Shown here one piece after another: positions 1 to 13,693 of a stretch of 64,000 bases of DNA. Within the stretch, counting starts at the first letter, position 1. The number at the start of each line of letters is the position of its first letter. The notes under the pieces are model-generated. The model did no database searches and was not told the DNA's origin. It saw nothing but the letters and a program-made list of their open reading frames with translations. Position numbers and translations under genes: made by a program. The DNA comes from Actinomyces radicidentis (GTDB taxonomy: Bacteria > Actinomycetota > Actinomycetes > Actinomycetales > Actinomycetaceae), in NCBI RefSeq assembly GCF_001553565.1, contig NZ_CP014228.1, positions 1,798,001-1,862,000 of the forward strand, in the 5' to 3' direction.

Positions 1-1167
1 CTCCTCATGGCCGCCCTCACCCTCGTCGGCGGTGCCGGCCCCCTCCTCTACGTCCTCCTCGCCGTGGCCGTCCCCGCCGGGGACCCCTGGGCCGAGGCGG
101 CCGGGCTCGTCCCTCCCGCCCGTGCCCGGCTCGCGGCCCGCCCGCGCAGCGCGCGCCCCGGGGTCGGTCGCCTGTCCACCCTCACCGGCGGCGCCGCCCT
201 CCTCGCCGCCGCCGCCCTCCTCCTCGCGTGGCGCGCCGGCGCCCTCACCGGCCTCTCGGGCGGCTCCTGGCTCCTCCCGCTCCTCGTGCTCACCTGCGGC
301 GCCGCCCTCGCCTGGTCCCAGGTCGACGACGTCACCGGCCCCGACCGCGACACCGCAGCCCTCCTGCGCCTCGTCGGCGGCGTCGTCCTCGCCGCCGTCG
401 GCATCCTCCTGTGGGTCGGCGCCGACACCCCGCCCGGCGTCCTCCTCACCGGCGCCGCGACCGGGGGAGCCCTCGTCCTCGGCATCGGCCTCGTCCTCGC
501 GCCCCTGTGGCTGCGCACCAACCGGGCGCTCGCGGACACGCGCGCCGCCGAGGCCCGCGAGGCCGAGCGCGCCGACATCGCCGCCCACCTCCACGACTCC
601 GTCCTCCAGACCCTCACCCTCATCCGCAAGCGCGCCGACGAGCCCGAGACCGTCGCCCGCCTCGCCCGCTCCCAGGAGCGCGAGCTGCGCGCCTGGCTCT
701 ACACCGACCGCCCCGAGGCCGGAACCTCCGTCGCCGACGCCCTGCGCGACCTCGTCGGCGAGGTCGAGGACCGCCACGCCGCCCAGGTCGAGCTCGTCGT
801 CGTGGGGGACCGAGCGCCGGACCGCGACACCGAGGTCGTCATCGCGGCCGCCCGCGAGGCCCTGTCCAACGCGGTGCGCCACGGCGCACCACCCGTGTCC
901 GTCTACGCCGAGATCGGGCCTGAGCGCCTCGAGGTCTTCGTCCGCGACCGCGGTCCCGGCTTCGACCCCGCCGAGGTCGCCCCCGACCGCCACGGCGTGA
1001 GCGAGTCCATCATCGGCCGCATGACCCGCCACGGCGGGCTCGGCGCGGTCCGCCGCCTCGAGCGCGGCACCGAGGTCCGGCTCGTCCTGCCCGCCCCCGG
1101 CGCGCCCGCCCGACCCGGCGCCCCCGACAGCCCCCCGTTCCCGACCACTCCCGGAGAGACCGCGTGA
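1..1167 (+). CDS. PspC-type sensor histidine kinase, 5' truncated by window edge
   Basis: C-terminal part of a NarL-family two-component sensor kinase that would phosphorylate the response regulator encoded next. The frame is open to the first base. The visible protein begins inside what looks like the last hydrophobic helix of a PspC domain (LLYVLLAVAVPAG), so the ATG at 7 is probably internal. Three to four further membrane helices follow (about residues 55-75, 85-105, 117-137 and 148-170, counting from that ATG). Then comes a HisKA_3 dimerisation box with the phospho-acceptor histidine in HLHDSVLQTL (about residue 194), an N box in AAREALSNAVRHG (about 281-293) and a G box in DRGPGFDP (about 314). 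The stop overlaps the GTG start of the regulator gene (GTGA), so the pair is translationally coupled. The signal sensed cannot be deduced. Confidence 0.88.
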   Translation, partial: LLMAALTLVGGAGPLLYVLLAVAVPAGDPWAEAAGLVPPARARLAARPRSARPGVGRLSTLTGGAALLAAAALLLAWRAGALTGLSGGSWLLPLLVLTCGAALAWSQVDDVTGPDRDTAALLRLVGGVVLAAVGILLWVGADTPPGVLLTGAATGGALVLGIGLVLAPLWLRTNRALADTRAAEAREAERADIAAHLHDSVLQTLTLIRKRADEPETVARLARSQERELRAWLYTDRPEAGTSVADALRDLVGEVEDRHAAQVELVVVGDRAPDRDTEVVIAAAREALSNAVRHGAPPVSVYAEIGPERLEVFVRDRGPGFDPAEVAPDRHGVSESIIGRMTRHGGLGAVRRLERGTEVRLVLPAPGAPARPGAPDSPPFPTTPGETA

Positions 1168-1880
1168 CCGCCCCCGACCCCACCGCCAGCCCCGCCGGCC
1201 CGATCCGGCCCGACGACCCGGGCGAGCGCCTGCGCGTCCTCGTCGTCGACGACCACGCCCTCGTCCGCGCCGGCGTGCGCGCCGAGATCGAGGCCACCGC
1301 CCCCGACCTCGAGGTCGTCGCCGAGGCCGACGACGTCGACGGCGCCGTCGACGCCGTCCACGCCCTGGCCCCCGACGTCGTCCTCCTCGACGTCCACCTC
1401 CCCGGCGGCAACGGCGGGGGAGGGGCCGAGGTCGTCCGCTCCTGCCACGACGTGCCCGCCACCCGCTTCCTCGCCCTGTCCGTCTCCGACGCGTCCGAGG
1501 ACGTCGTCGCCGTCATCCGCGCCGGCGCCCGCGGCTACGTCACCAAGGCGATCTCCGCCGAGGACCTCGCCGACGCCGTCCGCCGCGTCGCCGCCGGCGA
1601 CGCCGCCTTCTCCCCGCGCCTGGCCGGATTCGTCCTCGACGCCTTCGGCGCCGGGGCCGGAGAGGTCGCCGTCGCCGACTCCGAGCTCGACCGTCTCTCC
1701 GCCCGGGAGCGCGAGGTCATGCGCCTCATCGCACGCGGCTGCACCTACAAGGAGTGCGCCGCCGAGCTCTACATCTCCGTCAAGACCGTCGAGACCCACG
1801 TCTCCGCCGTCCTGCGCAAGCTCCAGCTCTCCAACCGCAACGAGCTCACCCGCTGGGCCGCCGCCCGCCGCATCGTCTGA
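1164..1880 (+). CDS. LuxR/NarL-family DNA-binding response regulator
   Basis: 238-residue response regulator, partner of the sensor kinase just upstream, whose stop codon it overlaps. The receiver domain (about residues 23-145) has the acidic pair D29-D30, the phosphorylation aspartate D76 in VVLLDVHLP, and the K of TKAIS near residue 130. The LuxR-type helix-turn-helix (about 178-238) reads LSAREREVMRLIARG ... YISVKTVETHVSAVLRKL. As an inference, such pairs often control envelope-stress or membrane functions, and the PspC-type sensor agrees with that. No target sites are visible. Confidence 0.93.
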   Translation: MTAPDPTASPAGPIRPDDPGERLRVLVVDDHALVRAGVRAEIEATAPDLEVVAEADDVDGAVDAVHALAPDVVLLDVHLPGGNGGGGAEVVRSCHDVPATRFLALSVSDASEDVVAVIRAGARGYVTKAISAEDLADAVRRVAAGDAAFSPRLAGFVLDAFGAGAGEVAVADSELDRLSAREREVMRLIARGCTYKECAAELYISVKTVETHVSAVLRKLQLSNRNELTRWAAARRIV

Positions 1881-1932
1881 GGGACCCGCCGCGTCGGGGC
1901 CGTCCGCCGCGCGCCACCCGCTGACGCCGTGC

Positions 1933-1938
1933 GAGGCT
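1933..1938 (+). promoter_or_regulatory. -10-like hexamer for a leaderless start (DUF456 gene)
   Basis: GAGGCT followed by exactly six bases and the GTG at 1945. It fits the TAnnnT-N6/7-RTG arrangement seen at several starts in this window, with G in the first position, so it is a weak match. Confidence 0.35.
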
Positions 1939-1944
1939 GCGCCC

Positions 1945-2429
1945 GTGGGAACCCTCGGAACCGTCCTCGTCGGCCTCGCCGTCCTCATCGGCCTCGGCGG
2001 CGCGCTCACCCAGCTCTACCCGGGCCCGCTCATCGTGCTCGCGGCCGTCGCCGTCTGGGGCGTCGTCACCGGAGGCGCCTGGGGCTGGGGCGTCCTCGCC
2101 GTGAGCGCCCTCGCGATCGCCGGCACCGCCGTCGGCAAGTACCTCCTCATGGGACGCGGCACCTGAGCGGTGCGGGCGTCCCCGGCACCTCCATGCTCGT
2201 CGGAGGAGTCGTCGGCGTCATCGGCTTCTTCGTCGTCCCCGTCGTCGGCCTGCCACTGGGCTTCACCCTGGGCGTCTACCTCTGGGAGGCGGCCCGCCAG
2301 GGCTCCGAGCGCGCGGGCCGTGCAGCCGCGTGGGCCGCCGTCAAGGCGCAGGGCCTCGCGATCCTCCTCGAGCTCGCCGGCTGCCTCGTCGCCGCTGCCG
2401 CCTGGGGCGCCGGCCTCATCTGGGGCTGA
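1945..2429 (+). pseudogene. DUF456 membrane protein gene broken by a frameshift
   Basis: Two adjacent frames together make one DUF456-family membrane protein of about 160 residues. The first part (GTG 1945 to TGA 2164-2166, 73 residues) gives the N-terminal helices ending KYLLMGRGT. The second part, one base back in frame, continues LSGAGVPGTSMLVGGVVG and on to AAWGAGLIWG, stopping at 2427-2429. Family members read through this junction (a GR....AGVP stretch, from memory), so a single base is missing near 2160-2165. It is either a true inactivating indel or a base-calling error. It follows the response regulator by 64 bp. Function of the family is unknown. Confidence 0.72.
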
Positions 2430-2526
2430 GACCGAGGCCTGGCGAGCGCCCCGGCCCTGTCCGGACCGCGGTCCCGCCCCGGGCCGCTCAGCCGCGACCG
2501 GCGCGATCCGTGGGAGGATGACGGCC

Positions 2527-3258
2527 GTGACCGAGCAGTCCAGCACCCCGTCCAGCGCCTCCGTGAGCCAGGAGGTCCTCGACCGCGCCGCCGCGCACGT
2601 CACCGCGGGCGGCCTCCTCGTCCTGCCGACGGACACCGTCTACGGCATCGGGACCATCGCCTCGGACGCCGACGCCGTCGCCCGCCTCCTCGCGGCCAAG
2701 GGCCGCGGCCGCCAGATGCCGCCGCCCGTCCTCGTCGCCGACCCCGAGCAGCTCGACGGGATCGTCGCCGAGGTCCCGGACACCGCTCGCGCCCTCATGG
2801 ACGCCTACTGGCCCGGCGCCCTCACGATCATCCTCGACGCCGCCCCCGACCTCGGCTGGGACCTCGGCGAGACCGGCGGCACCATCGCCGTCCGCATGCC
2901 CGACGACCCCACCGCCCTGGCCCTCCTGCGCGCCACCGGCCCCATGGCCGTCACCAGCGCCAACCACACGGGCGAGCCGCCCGCCACCGACGCCGCCGGC
3001 GGCACCGCCGCCTTCCCCGGCCGCGTCACCGCGGCCACGGAGGCCCCCGACGACGCCCGCGGGGACGTCGACATCCTCCTCCTCGACGGCGGCCCCACCC
3101 CCGGCCCCGTCCCGAGCTCCATCGTGTCCCTCGCGGGGGAGAAGGCCCTCGCGCCCGTCCTCATCCGCGACGGCGTCCTCACCCGCGCCCAGCTCGCCGA
3201 GGTCCTCGACCCGGTCCTCACCGCCGCGGGCGCCCCCGTGATCGGCGGCGGCGAGTGA
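2527..3258 (+). CDS. tsaC: L-threonylcarbamoyladenylate synthase (TsaC/Sua5/YrdC family)
   Basis: Makes threonylcarbamoyl-AMP from threonine, bicarbonate and ATP for the t6A37 modification of ANN-decoding tRNAs. The YrdC fold covers nearly all of about 243 residues: GGLLVLPTDTVYGIG near the N terminus, the KGR nucleotide-binding segment (LLAAKGRGRQMPPPVLV), then VRMPDDP and VTSANHTGEPPATD. A purine-rich GGGAGG lies at 2512-2517, directly abutting the ATG at 2518. This favours the in-frame GTG at 2527 (9-nt spacing, or leaderless after GAGGAT at 2514-2519). If the ATG is used the protein is 3 residues longer. The gene overlaps wecA (GTGA). Confidence 0.92.
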   Translation: MTEQSSTPSSASVSQEVLDRAAAHVTAGGLLVLPTDTVYGIGTIASDADAVARLLAAKGRGRQMPPPVLVADPEQLDGIVAEVPDTARALMDAYWPGALTIILDAAPDLGWDLGETGGTIAVRMPDDPTALALLRATGPMAVTSANHTGEPPATDAAGGTAAFPGRVTAATEAPDDARGDVDILLLDGGPTPGPVPSSIVSLAGEKALAPVLIRDGVLTRAQLAEVLDPVLTAAGAPVIGGGE

Positions 3259-4388
3259 GGGTCTACCTCCTCATCCTCCTCGTGGCCGCCGCGGTCACCT
3301 TCGTCGCCGTGCCCATCGTCCGGCACGTCGCGCTCGTCTCCAACGCCCTCACCCCCGTCCGCGCCCGCGACGTCCACACCACCCCGACGCCGCGCCTCGG
3401 GGGAGTGGCCATGTTCGCCGGCTTCGCCACGGCCGTGGTCGTCGCCTCGCGCGTGCCCTACCTGTCCGGCGTCATCGACTCCTCCGCCTGGGCGGTCGTC
3501 CTGGGCGCAGGGCTCGTGTGCCTCCTCGGCGTCGTCGACGACCTGTGGGACCTCGACTGGATGACGAAGCTCGCCGGACAGGTCCTCGCCGCCGGCGTCA
3601 TGGCCTGGCAGGGCGTCCAGCTCATCACCTTCCCCGTCGGCGGGCTCACCATCGGCTCCTCGCGGCTCTCGCTCGTCTCGACGGTCCTCGTCATCGTGGT
3701 CGTCATGAACGCCGTCAACTTCGTCGACGGCCTCGACGGGCTGGCCGCCGGCATCATCGGGATCGGCGCGACCGCCTTCCTCGCCTACGTCTACGTCCTC
3801 ACCCGCCAGACCTCGCCGGACTCCTACACCTCGCTCGCCGCGACCGTCGTCGCCGCCCTCATCGGGATCTGCGCCGGCTTCCTCCCGCACAACTTCCACC
3901 CGGCCACGATCTTCATGGGCGACTCCGGCTCCATGCAGCTCGGACTCATCTCGGCCGCGGGCACGATCATCGTCACGGGCCAGGTCGACCCCGGCTCCTT
4001 CTCCTCCTCGACGGCCATCCCCGTCTTCCTCCCGGTGCTCCTGCCGCTGGCGGTCCTCGTCCTGCCCCTGACCGACATGGTCATGGCCGTCGTCCGCCGC
4101 ACCCGCGCCGGGCACAGTCCCTTCCACCCGGACCGCATGCACATGCACCACCGTCTCCTCGCGGCCGGTCACTCCCACGAGCGCGCCGTCCTCGTCATGT
4201 ACATGTGGACGGCCGTCGCCGCCTACTCCCTGGCCGCCATGGCCTTCTTCCCGACCGGCTGGGTCCTCCTGGCCGCCGCGGTCGGGGTGGCGCTCGCCGT
4301 CGCCGTCACCGTCAACGCCATGCCCGGCCTGCGACGCCGCCGCGCCGCCCGGGCCTCCGCCCCGTCCCACGAGGAGCCGCAGCCATGA
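3255..4388 (+). CDS. wecA: Undecaprenyl-phosphate GlcNAc/sugar-1-phosphate transferase (WecA/TagO family)
   Basis: Integral membrane enzyme of 377 residues that moves a sugar-1-phosphate, usually GlcNAc-1-P, from its UDP form to a polyprenyl phosphate, the first step of a cell-wall polymer. The helices are evenly spread. Family motifs are present in order: the aspartate-rich DDLWDLDW near 90, NAVNFVDGLDGLAAG near 152-166, FMGDSGSMQLG near 222, and the basic HMHHR near 296. It starts at GTG 3255, overlapping the tsaC stop, and its own stop overlaps the ATG of atpI. The position between tsaC and the ATP synthase genes is the conserved actinobacterial order as I recall it. Confidence 0.92.
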   Translation: MRVYLLILLVAAAVTFVAVPIVRHVALVSNALTPVRARDVHTTPTPRLGGVAMFAGFATAVVVASRVPYLSGVIDSSAWAVVLGAGLVCLLGVVDDLWDLDWMTKLAGQVLAAGVMAWQGVQLITFPVGGLTIGSSRLSLVSTVLVIVVVMNAVNFVDGLDGLAAGIIGIGATAFLAYVYVLTRQTSPDSYTSLAATVVAALIGICAGFLPHNFHPATIFMGDSGSMQLGLISAAGTIIVTGQVDPGSFSSSTAIPVFLPVLLPLAVLVLPLTDMVMAVVRRTRAGHSPFHPDRMHMHHRLLAAGHSHERAVLVMYMWTAVAAYSLAAMAFFPTGWVLLAAAVGVALAVAVTVNAMPGLRRRRAARASAPSHEEPQP

Positions 4389-4885
4389 GCGCACCCACCG
4401 AGCCGACCGGGCGCACCTCGTCCGACGACGCCTCCGGCCCCGGGCCCGGCGGCGCGCGCTCCGCGCTGGTCACCTACACGGCCCTCTACCGGCGCGCGGC
4501 GTGGCTCGTCGCCCTCACTGGACTCGTCGTCGCCGTGCTCGGCGTCGCGGCCGGGGCGCTGCTGGCCGGAGGACCGGGCCTGCGAGGCGGTCTCATCGGA
4601 GGCGGCACCGTGCTCCTCCTGAGCGCCGTGAGCGTCGGGATCCTCCTCGTGCCCTGGGACCGCAGGCCGCTCCTGGCGGGCCTCGCCCCCATGGCCTCGT
4701 TCCTCGGCAAGCTCGTCGTGGTCGGCGCCGTCGTCCTCGCCTTCGCCCACCGCACCGGCTTCTCCCACCTGACGACCTTCCTCGTCATCGTCGTCGGGGT
4801 GCTCGCCTCGATGGTCGTCGAGTCGGCCGCCCTCGCCTCGCGTCGCGCACCCGTCGTCGAGCCCGGCACCCGCCTGGACGGCTGA
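4385..4885 (+). CDS. atpI: AtpI-like small membrane protein upstream of the ATP synthase operon
   Basis: 166-residue protein with a polar N-terminal tail of about 35 residues and four hydrophobic helices (about 38-60, 67-90, 97-117, 122-142). Length, topology and place right before atpB match the poorly conserved AtpI protein, thought to help assemble the c-ring. Sequence similarity within this family is weak, so the call leans on position. ATG 4385 overlaps the wecA stop (ATGA). A 322-bp gap separates it from atpB, so the two may be in different transcripts. Confidence 0.7.
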   Translation: MSAPTEPTGRTSSDDASGPGPGGARSALVTYTALYRRAAWLVALTGLVVAVLGVAAGALLAGGPGLRGGLIGGGTVLLLSAVSVGILLVPWDRRPLLAGLAPMASFLGKLVVVGAVVLAFAHRTGFSHLTTFLVIVVGVLASMVVESAALASRRAPVVEPGTRLDG

Positions 4886-5207
4886 GGACGCCCGAGCGGG
4901 GCCGTGCTCCGACGGTCGAGGTGGCGCCCGACGCGGTGCCCGTCCGGCCCCGGCGGCCAGGTGGCGTGACGATCGGAACCGTCCCGCCGGGACCATGGGC
5001 CCCCTCGTTCCTGCGCCGTCAGGGACCTCGGGCGGGTAGGACATCCCAGGAGTGGCGTGCGCCACGCGGAGTCACCCGCGCTCGCCTCCGTCCCGCTCGC
5101 GATGTGCGTTAGGGTTCCGACGTGCCCGCAAGGGTGACCGCCGGCGGCTCGTCCCCGGCGACGGCCATTCCCCAAGGCTGCGGATGAACCCCTAGGAGGA
5201 CCGTTCG
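4886..5207. other. 322-bp intergenic region before the ATP synthase operon
   Basis: No coding frame in it has a credible start or family resemblance. It should hold the operon promoter: TAGGGT at 5111-5116 is a possible -10, without a clear -35. The Shine-Dalgarno AGGAGGA at 5194-5200 sits 7 nt before the GTG of atpB. Confidence 0.4.
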
Positions 5208-6312
<1,105 letters not shown>

Positions 6313-6313
6313 C

Positions 6314-6889
6314 ATGCTCTCGACCATGATGATCGCGGCGGAGGGGCACGAGTCCCCCTCCGTCATGCTGCCCGCGTGGCCGGACCTCATCTGGGGCACC
6401 GTCTGCTTCATCATCATCGCGATCGCCGTGGGCAAGGCGCTCCCTCGCTTCGCCAAGGTGCTCGACGAGCGCTCCGCCAGGATCTCCGAGGGCCTCGCCC
6501 TCGCCGACAAGGCCAAGAGCGACCAGAAGCACGCCGAGATCGAGGCCGCCCAGCTCGTCGAGGCCGCGCGCCGCGAGGCCGCCCAGATCCGCGAGCAGGC
6601 GCAGTCCGAGGCCAAGGCCATCGTCGCGCAGGCGCGCACCGAGGCCGCCGGCGAGGCCGGCAAGGCGATGGACGCCGCCCAGCGCCAGATCAAGGCGGAC
6701 AAGCAGGCCGCCCAGATCTCGCTCCGCAACGACGTCGGCCTCCTGGCCACCTCGCTCGCTGAGAAGGTCGTCGGTGAGCACCTGTCGGACTCCGCCGCGT
6801 CGAGCCGCGTCATCGACCGCTTCCTCGACGAGCTCGAGCAGGCCCCCGTCGACGCGAGCGCCGTCGCCTCGAGCGAGGGGGCCCGGTGA
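6314..6889 (+). CDS. atpF: ATP synthase Fo subunit b
   Basis: Peripheral-stalk subunit, 191 residues: one membrane helix (about 19-38, [19 protein letters not shown]), then a long charged, Ala/Glu/Lys-rich coiled coil and a C-terminal region that meets delta. The start is taken as the first ATG (6314), one base after the atpE stop. The ATGs at 6326 and 6329 are possible too, and there is no good ribosome-binding site for any of them, which suggests coupling to atpE. The end overlaps atpH (GTGA). Confidence 0.95.
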   Translation: MLSTMMIAAEGHESPSVMLPAWPDLIWGTVCFIIIAIAVGKALPRFAKVLDERSARISEGLALADKAKSDQKHAEIEAAQLVEAARREAAQIREQAQSEAKAIVAQARTEAAGEAGKAMDAAQRQIKADKQAAQISLRNDVGLLATSLAEKVVGEHLSDSAASSRVIDRFLDELEQAPVDASAVASSEGAR

Positions 6890-7701
6890 ACACCGGAACC
6901 GCCGCGACCCGAGCAGCCGCCGCCGAGGCCTGGACGCCCGTCCTGCGCTCCGCCGGCGCGGACGGCCGCGTCCTGGGAGGCCAGATCCTCGGCGTCGCCC
7001 ACGAGATCGCGTCCAACGGGCTCCGCGGCCCGCTGACCGACCCCGGGCGCGACGCGGAGGCCAAGGCCCGTCTGGCCGGGAGCCTCTTCGGCGGGAAGGT
7101 CGACGACCGCGTCGTCGCCCTCCTCCAGGCCCTCGTCCGCGGCCGCTGGTCCAAGCCGGTCGACCTCGTCTCCGCCCTCCACGACCTCGGCATCGAGGCC
7201 GTCCTCGTGGGGAGCGCGGCCGACCAGTCGATCTCCTCGGTCGAGCAGGAGGTCTTCGCCGTGTCGAAGGCCCTCGACTCCGACCCGGAGCTGCGCCAGG
7301 CCCTCGAGCCCTCGCGCACGACCCGCACCGAGGACCGCGTCCGCCTGGCTCGGCGCCTCTTCGCACCGCACCTGTCCGAGGCCGCGATGGACCTCGTCAC
7401 CTGGTGCGTGCGGCACGAGGCCGAGGGGGGCGTCCCGCGCAACCTGCGCCGCGTCGCCGAGCTCGCCGCCGGCCTGCAGAACCGCACCATCGCCGACGTC
7501 GTCACCGCCGTCCCCATGACCACCGACCAGGAGGCCCGCCTGCGCGAGCTCCTCGGCCGGCGCCTGGGCACGGAGGTCGAGCTCAACACCGAGGTCGACC
7601 CCGCCGTCGTCGGCGGCGTCAAGGTCTCCGTGCGCGACCTCGTCATCGACTCCACCGTGCGCTCCTCCGTCGCGGAGCTGCGCACCGCCCTGGTGGGCTG
7701 A
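6886..7701 (+). CDS. atpH: ATP synthase F1 subunit delta
   Basis: Stalk protein joining subunit b to the top of the F1 head. At 271 residues it is longer than the roughly 180-residue E. coli protein. This is usual for actinobacteria; unlike mycobacteria, b and delta are not fused. The conserved C-terminal part is present: [34 protein letters not shown] and [23 protein letters not shown] start overlaps the stop of atpF. Confidence 0.94.
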   Translation: MNTGTAATRAAAAEAWTPVLRSAGADGRVLGGQILGVAHEIASNGLRGPLTDPGRDAEAKARLAGSLFGGKVDDRVVALLQALVRGRWSKPVDLVSALHDLGIEAVLVGSAADQSISSVEQEVFAVSKALDSDPELRQALEPSRTTRTEDRVRLARRLFAPHLSEAAMDLVTWCVRHEAEGGVPRNLRRVAELAAGLQNRTIADVVTAVPMTTDQEARLRELLGRRLGTEVELNTEVDPAVVGGVKVSVRDLVIDSTVRSSVAELRTALVG

Positions 7702-7781
7702 GAGCCCGCCCCCCCCCACAGACAACCCGTGCCGACGGCGCCGCCGCCGCGCACCACCCACGAACCGCAAGGAGACGACAG

Positions 7782-9413
<1,632 letters not shown>

Positions 9414-9414
9414 C

Positions 9415-10359
9415 GTGGCAGGCAACCAGCGCGTCTACAAGCAGCGCATCCGGTCGACCCAGACCCTCCAGAAGGTGTTCCGGGCCATGGAGCTCATCGC
9501 CTCCTCCCGGATCGGTGCCGCCAGGCGCAACGCGGAGGAGGCGGGGCCCTACGACCACGCTCTCTCCCAGGCCGTCGCCGCCGTCGGCACCTACTCGAAC
9601 CTCGATCACCCGATCACTCAGGAGCGGGCCGACACCAAGCGCGTCGCCGTCCTCGTCGTCACCTCGGACCGCGGCATGGCCGGCGCCTACTCGGCGACCA
9701 TCCTGCGCGAGTCCGAGCGCCTCATCGACCAGCTCGTCGAGGAGGGCAAGGAGCCCGTCGTCTTCACCTTCGGGCGCCGGGCCCACTCCTACTTCACCTT
9801 CCGCGGGCGCGACGTCGAGCGCTCCTGGGTGGGGGAGTCGGACCGCCCGACCGACGGCACGATCGACGAGGTCTCCAACGTCCTGCTGCACTACTTCCTG
9901 GCACCGGCGGCCGAGGGCGGCGTCGGCGAGGTGCACGTCGTGTTCACCCGCTACGTCTCCATGGTCAAGCAGGTCCCGGAGGTGCGCCGCATGCTCCCGC
10001 TGACCGTCGTCGACGTCGACGGGCCCGGCGAGCTCAACCGCGAGGACGTCGCCGCCGGCCGCGCCATGGAGCGGCCCGAGGCCACCGGCGCTCAGCCGCT
10101 CTACGAGTTCGTCCCGAGCGCCGAGGTCGTCCTCGACGCCCTCCTCACCCGCTACGTGCGCAGCCGCATCCGCAACGCCGTCCTCCAGGCCGCAGCCTCC
10201 GAGCTCGCCAGCCGGCAGCAGGCGATGCACACGGCCACGGACAACGCCCAGGACCTCATCACCCGCTACACCCGCCTCGCCAACGCGGCGCGACAGGGCG
10301 ACATCACCCAGGAGATCACGGAGATCGTCTCGGGTGCCGACGCCCTCGGCGCCGAGTGA
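9415..10359 (+). CDS. atpG: ATP synthase F1 subunit gamma
   Basis: Central rotor shaft of F1, 314 residues. The N-terminal helix is typical (RVYKQRIRSTQTLQKVFRAMELIASSR), as is the C-terminal one (SRIRNAVLQAAASELASRQQAMHTATDNAQ ending in YTRLANAARQGDITQEITEI). The start is GTG 9415, one base after the atpA stop, with AAGAGGGGC upstream. The frame is open further back, but that part is shadow. Confidence 0.96.
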   Translation: MAGNQRVYKQRIRSTQTLQKVFRAMELIASSRIGAARRNAEEAGPYDHALSQAVAAVGTYSNLDHPITQERADTKRVAVLVVTSDRGMAGAYSATILRESERLIDQLVEEGKEPVVFTFGRRAHSYFTFRGRDVERSWVGESDRPTDGTIDEVSNVLLHYFLAPAAEGGVGEVHVVFTRYVSMVKQVPEVRRMLPLTVVDVDGPGELNREDVAAGRAMERPEATGAQPLYEFVPSAEVVLDALLTRYVRSRIRNAVLQAAASELASRQQAMHTATDNAQDLITRYTRLANAARQGDITQEITEIVSGADALGAE

Positions 10360-12206
<1,847 letters not shown>

Positions 12207-12213
12207 GGCGGGC

Positions 12214-12615
12214 GTGATGGTCTGGGACGTGCTGGGCGGCGTGGCCGTCGTCATCCTCGTCCTGGCCGTCGCCTTCCTTATCCGGCTGCGCCGGCTCGCC
12301 GGCCGCGTCGGCGCCTTCGAGCTCGCCCTGCGCCGCACCGGACAGCGCGGCTGGGCCAGCGGCATCGGCGTCTTCGGCGACGACGACGTCGAGTGGTACC
12401 GGCTCGTCTCCCTCGGCTGGCGGCCGCGACTGCGGTTCCGCCGCCCGGACATCGAGCTGGGGGAGTTGCGGCACCGCGGCTCGAACGGACGCATCGTCGA
12501 CGTCGAGCTCGACTGCGCGGGCCGGCACTACGACCTCGCCATGCTCGAGGACTCGCACTCGGCGCTCGTCGCCTGGCTCGAGTCAGCGGCACCGCACCAG
12601 CCCACGCTCTTCTGA
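12214..12615 (+). CDS. DUF2550 family membrane-anchored protein
   Basis: 133-residue protein with one N-terminal membrane helix (about 7-27) and a basic cytoplasmic domain containing GWRPRLRFRRPDIELGELRHRGSNGRIVDV. This is the DUF2550 family that follows atpC in many actinobacteria (the place of Rv1312, from memory). Function unknown. GTG 12214 and ATG 12217 are both possible starts. It lies 7 nt after atpC and is followed by a terminator hairpin, so it is probably the last gene of the operon. Confidence 0.85.
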   Translation: MMVWDVLGGVAVVILVLAVAFLIRLRRLAGRVGAFELALRRTGQRGWASGIGVFGDDDVEWYRLVSLGWRPRLRFRRPDIELGELRHRGSNGRIVDVELDCAGRHYDLAMLEDSHSALVAWLESAAPHQPTLF

Positions 12616-12657
12616 GCCGGAGCCGGCGGCCCTCAGGCGGCCGGTCCGTGCCCATCC

Positions 12658-12690
12658 CTCGCGCGCCCCGCCACCGGTGGGGCGCGCGAG
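12658..12690 (+). terminator. Hairpin terminator of the ATP synthase operon
   Basis: CTCGCGCGCCCC pairs with GGGGCGCGCGAG around a 9-nt loop, 43 nt after the DUF2550 stop. There is no U-run, as is common in very G+C-rich genomes. Confidence 0.65.
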
Positions 12691-12750
12691 CGCGTCCGGG
12701 GCACTGGGAGGACGTGGCGGACGGTGCGCCCGGAGGAGGATGCTGAGGTC

Positions 12751-13602
12751 ATGAGCACTGAGAACCTCCGTCCCGTCACCGTGCTCGTCGGCGCCGGGGC
12801 CATCGGCACCGCTATCGCCCGCCGCGTGACGAACGGCGGCCACGTCGTCGTCGCCGACCTCCGCCTCGCGAACGCCTCGATGGTCCGCGAGCAGCTCCTC
12901 GACGCCGGCTACGACGCCGAGGCCACGACCGTCGACCTCGCCGACGCCGACTCCGTCCGGGCGCTCGCCGCCCACGCCGCGGACCTCGGCCCCGTCATGA
13001 AGGTCATCCTCTCAGGCGGCGTCTCCCCCTCCCAGGCGCCCATCGAGACGATCCTGCGCGTCGACCTCTACGGAACCTCCGTCGCCCTGGAGGAGTTCGG
13101 CAAGGTGGTCGCCCCCGGCGGCTCCGGCGTCGTCATCTCCTCCCAGTCCGGGTACCGCATGCCGGCCCTCACGCGTGAGGAGGACGCCCTCCTCGCCACG
13201 ACCCCCGTCGAGGAGCTCCTCGACCTGCCGCTCCTCGCCGAGGGCGCCATCACCTCCACCCTCCACGCCTACCAGATGGCCAAGCGCGCCAACGGCCTGC
13301 GCGTGCGCGCGAACGCCGTCACCTGGGGCAAGCGCGGCGCCCGGGTCAACGCCATCAGCCCCGGCATCGTCATCACCCCGCTCGCCCGCGACGAGCTGAA
13401 CGGCCCGCGCGGCGCCGGCTACCGCAAGCAGCTCGAGCTCTCCCCGGCCGGCCGCGCCGGCACGCCGGACGAGATCGCGGCCCTCGCCGGCTTCCTCATG
13501 GGCCCCGAGGCCGGCTACGTCAACGGCACCGACGTCCTCGCCGACGGCGGCGTCACCGCCTCCTGGTACTACGGCCCCCTCTCGGAGGGGGGCGCCAACT
13601 GA
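12751..13602 (+). CDS. SDR-family NAD(P)-dependent oxidoreductase
   Basis: 283-residue short-chain dehydrogenase/reductase. The nucleotide-binding loop is GAGAIGTAIA (GxGxIG type rather than TGxxxGIG) near residues 10-19. The catalytic Tyr and Lys sit in YQMAK, and SPGIVITPLA and the C-terminal DVLADGGVTASWYYG are typical of the family. An insertion of about 30 residues lies between the Ser strand (VVISSQSG) and YxxxK. ATG 12751 is preferred because GGAGGAGGA lies upstream. It seems monocistronic, between the ATP synthase terminator and a hairpin at 13620. Substrate unknown. Confidence 0.88.
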   Translation: MSTENLRPVTVLVGAGAIGTAIARRVTNGGHVVVADLRLANASMVREQLLDAGYDAEATTVDLADADSVRALAAHAADLGPVMKVILSGGVSPSQAPIETILRVDLYGTSVALEEFGKVVAPGGSGVVISSQSGYRMPALTREEDALLATTPVEELLDLPLLAEGAITSTLHAYQMAKRANGLRVRANAVTWGKRGARVNAISPGIVITPLARDELNGPRGAGYRKQLELSPAGRAGTPDEIAALAGFLMGPEAGYVNGTDVLADGGVTASWYYGPLSEGGAN

Positions 13603-13619
13603 CGCTGGCCAACGCGGGA

Positions 13620-13654
13620 CGCGGGGCGGTCGGGGTGATCCTGGCCGCCCCGCG
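13620..13654 (+). terminator. Hairpin after the SDR gene
   Basis: CGCGGGGCGG pairs with CCGCCCCGCG around a 15-nt loop, 17 nt beyond the SDR stop. It lies between convergent genes and may serve both. Confidence 0.55.
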
Positions 13655-13693
13655 CCCCGCGCGGACGTTAACTCTGGTACCGGAGCCCTTGAC

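Noticed and set aside
903..2009. Long minus-strand open frame opposite the two-component genes, and many similar ones across the window
   Set aside because: These are typical antisense shadows in a very G+C-rich genome: Gly/Asp/Glu/Val- or Arg/Pro-rich translations, no family motifs, no ribosome sites, and full overlap with well-identified genes.
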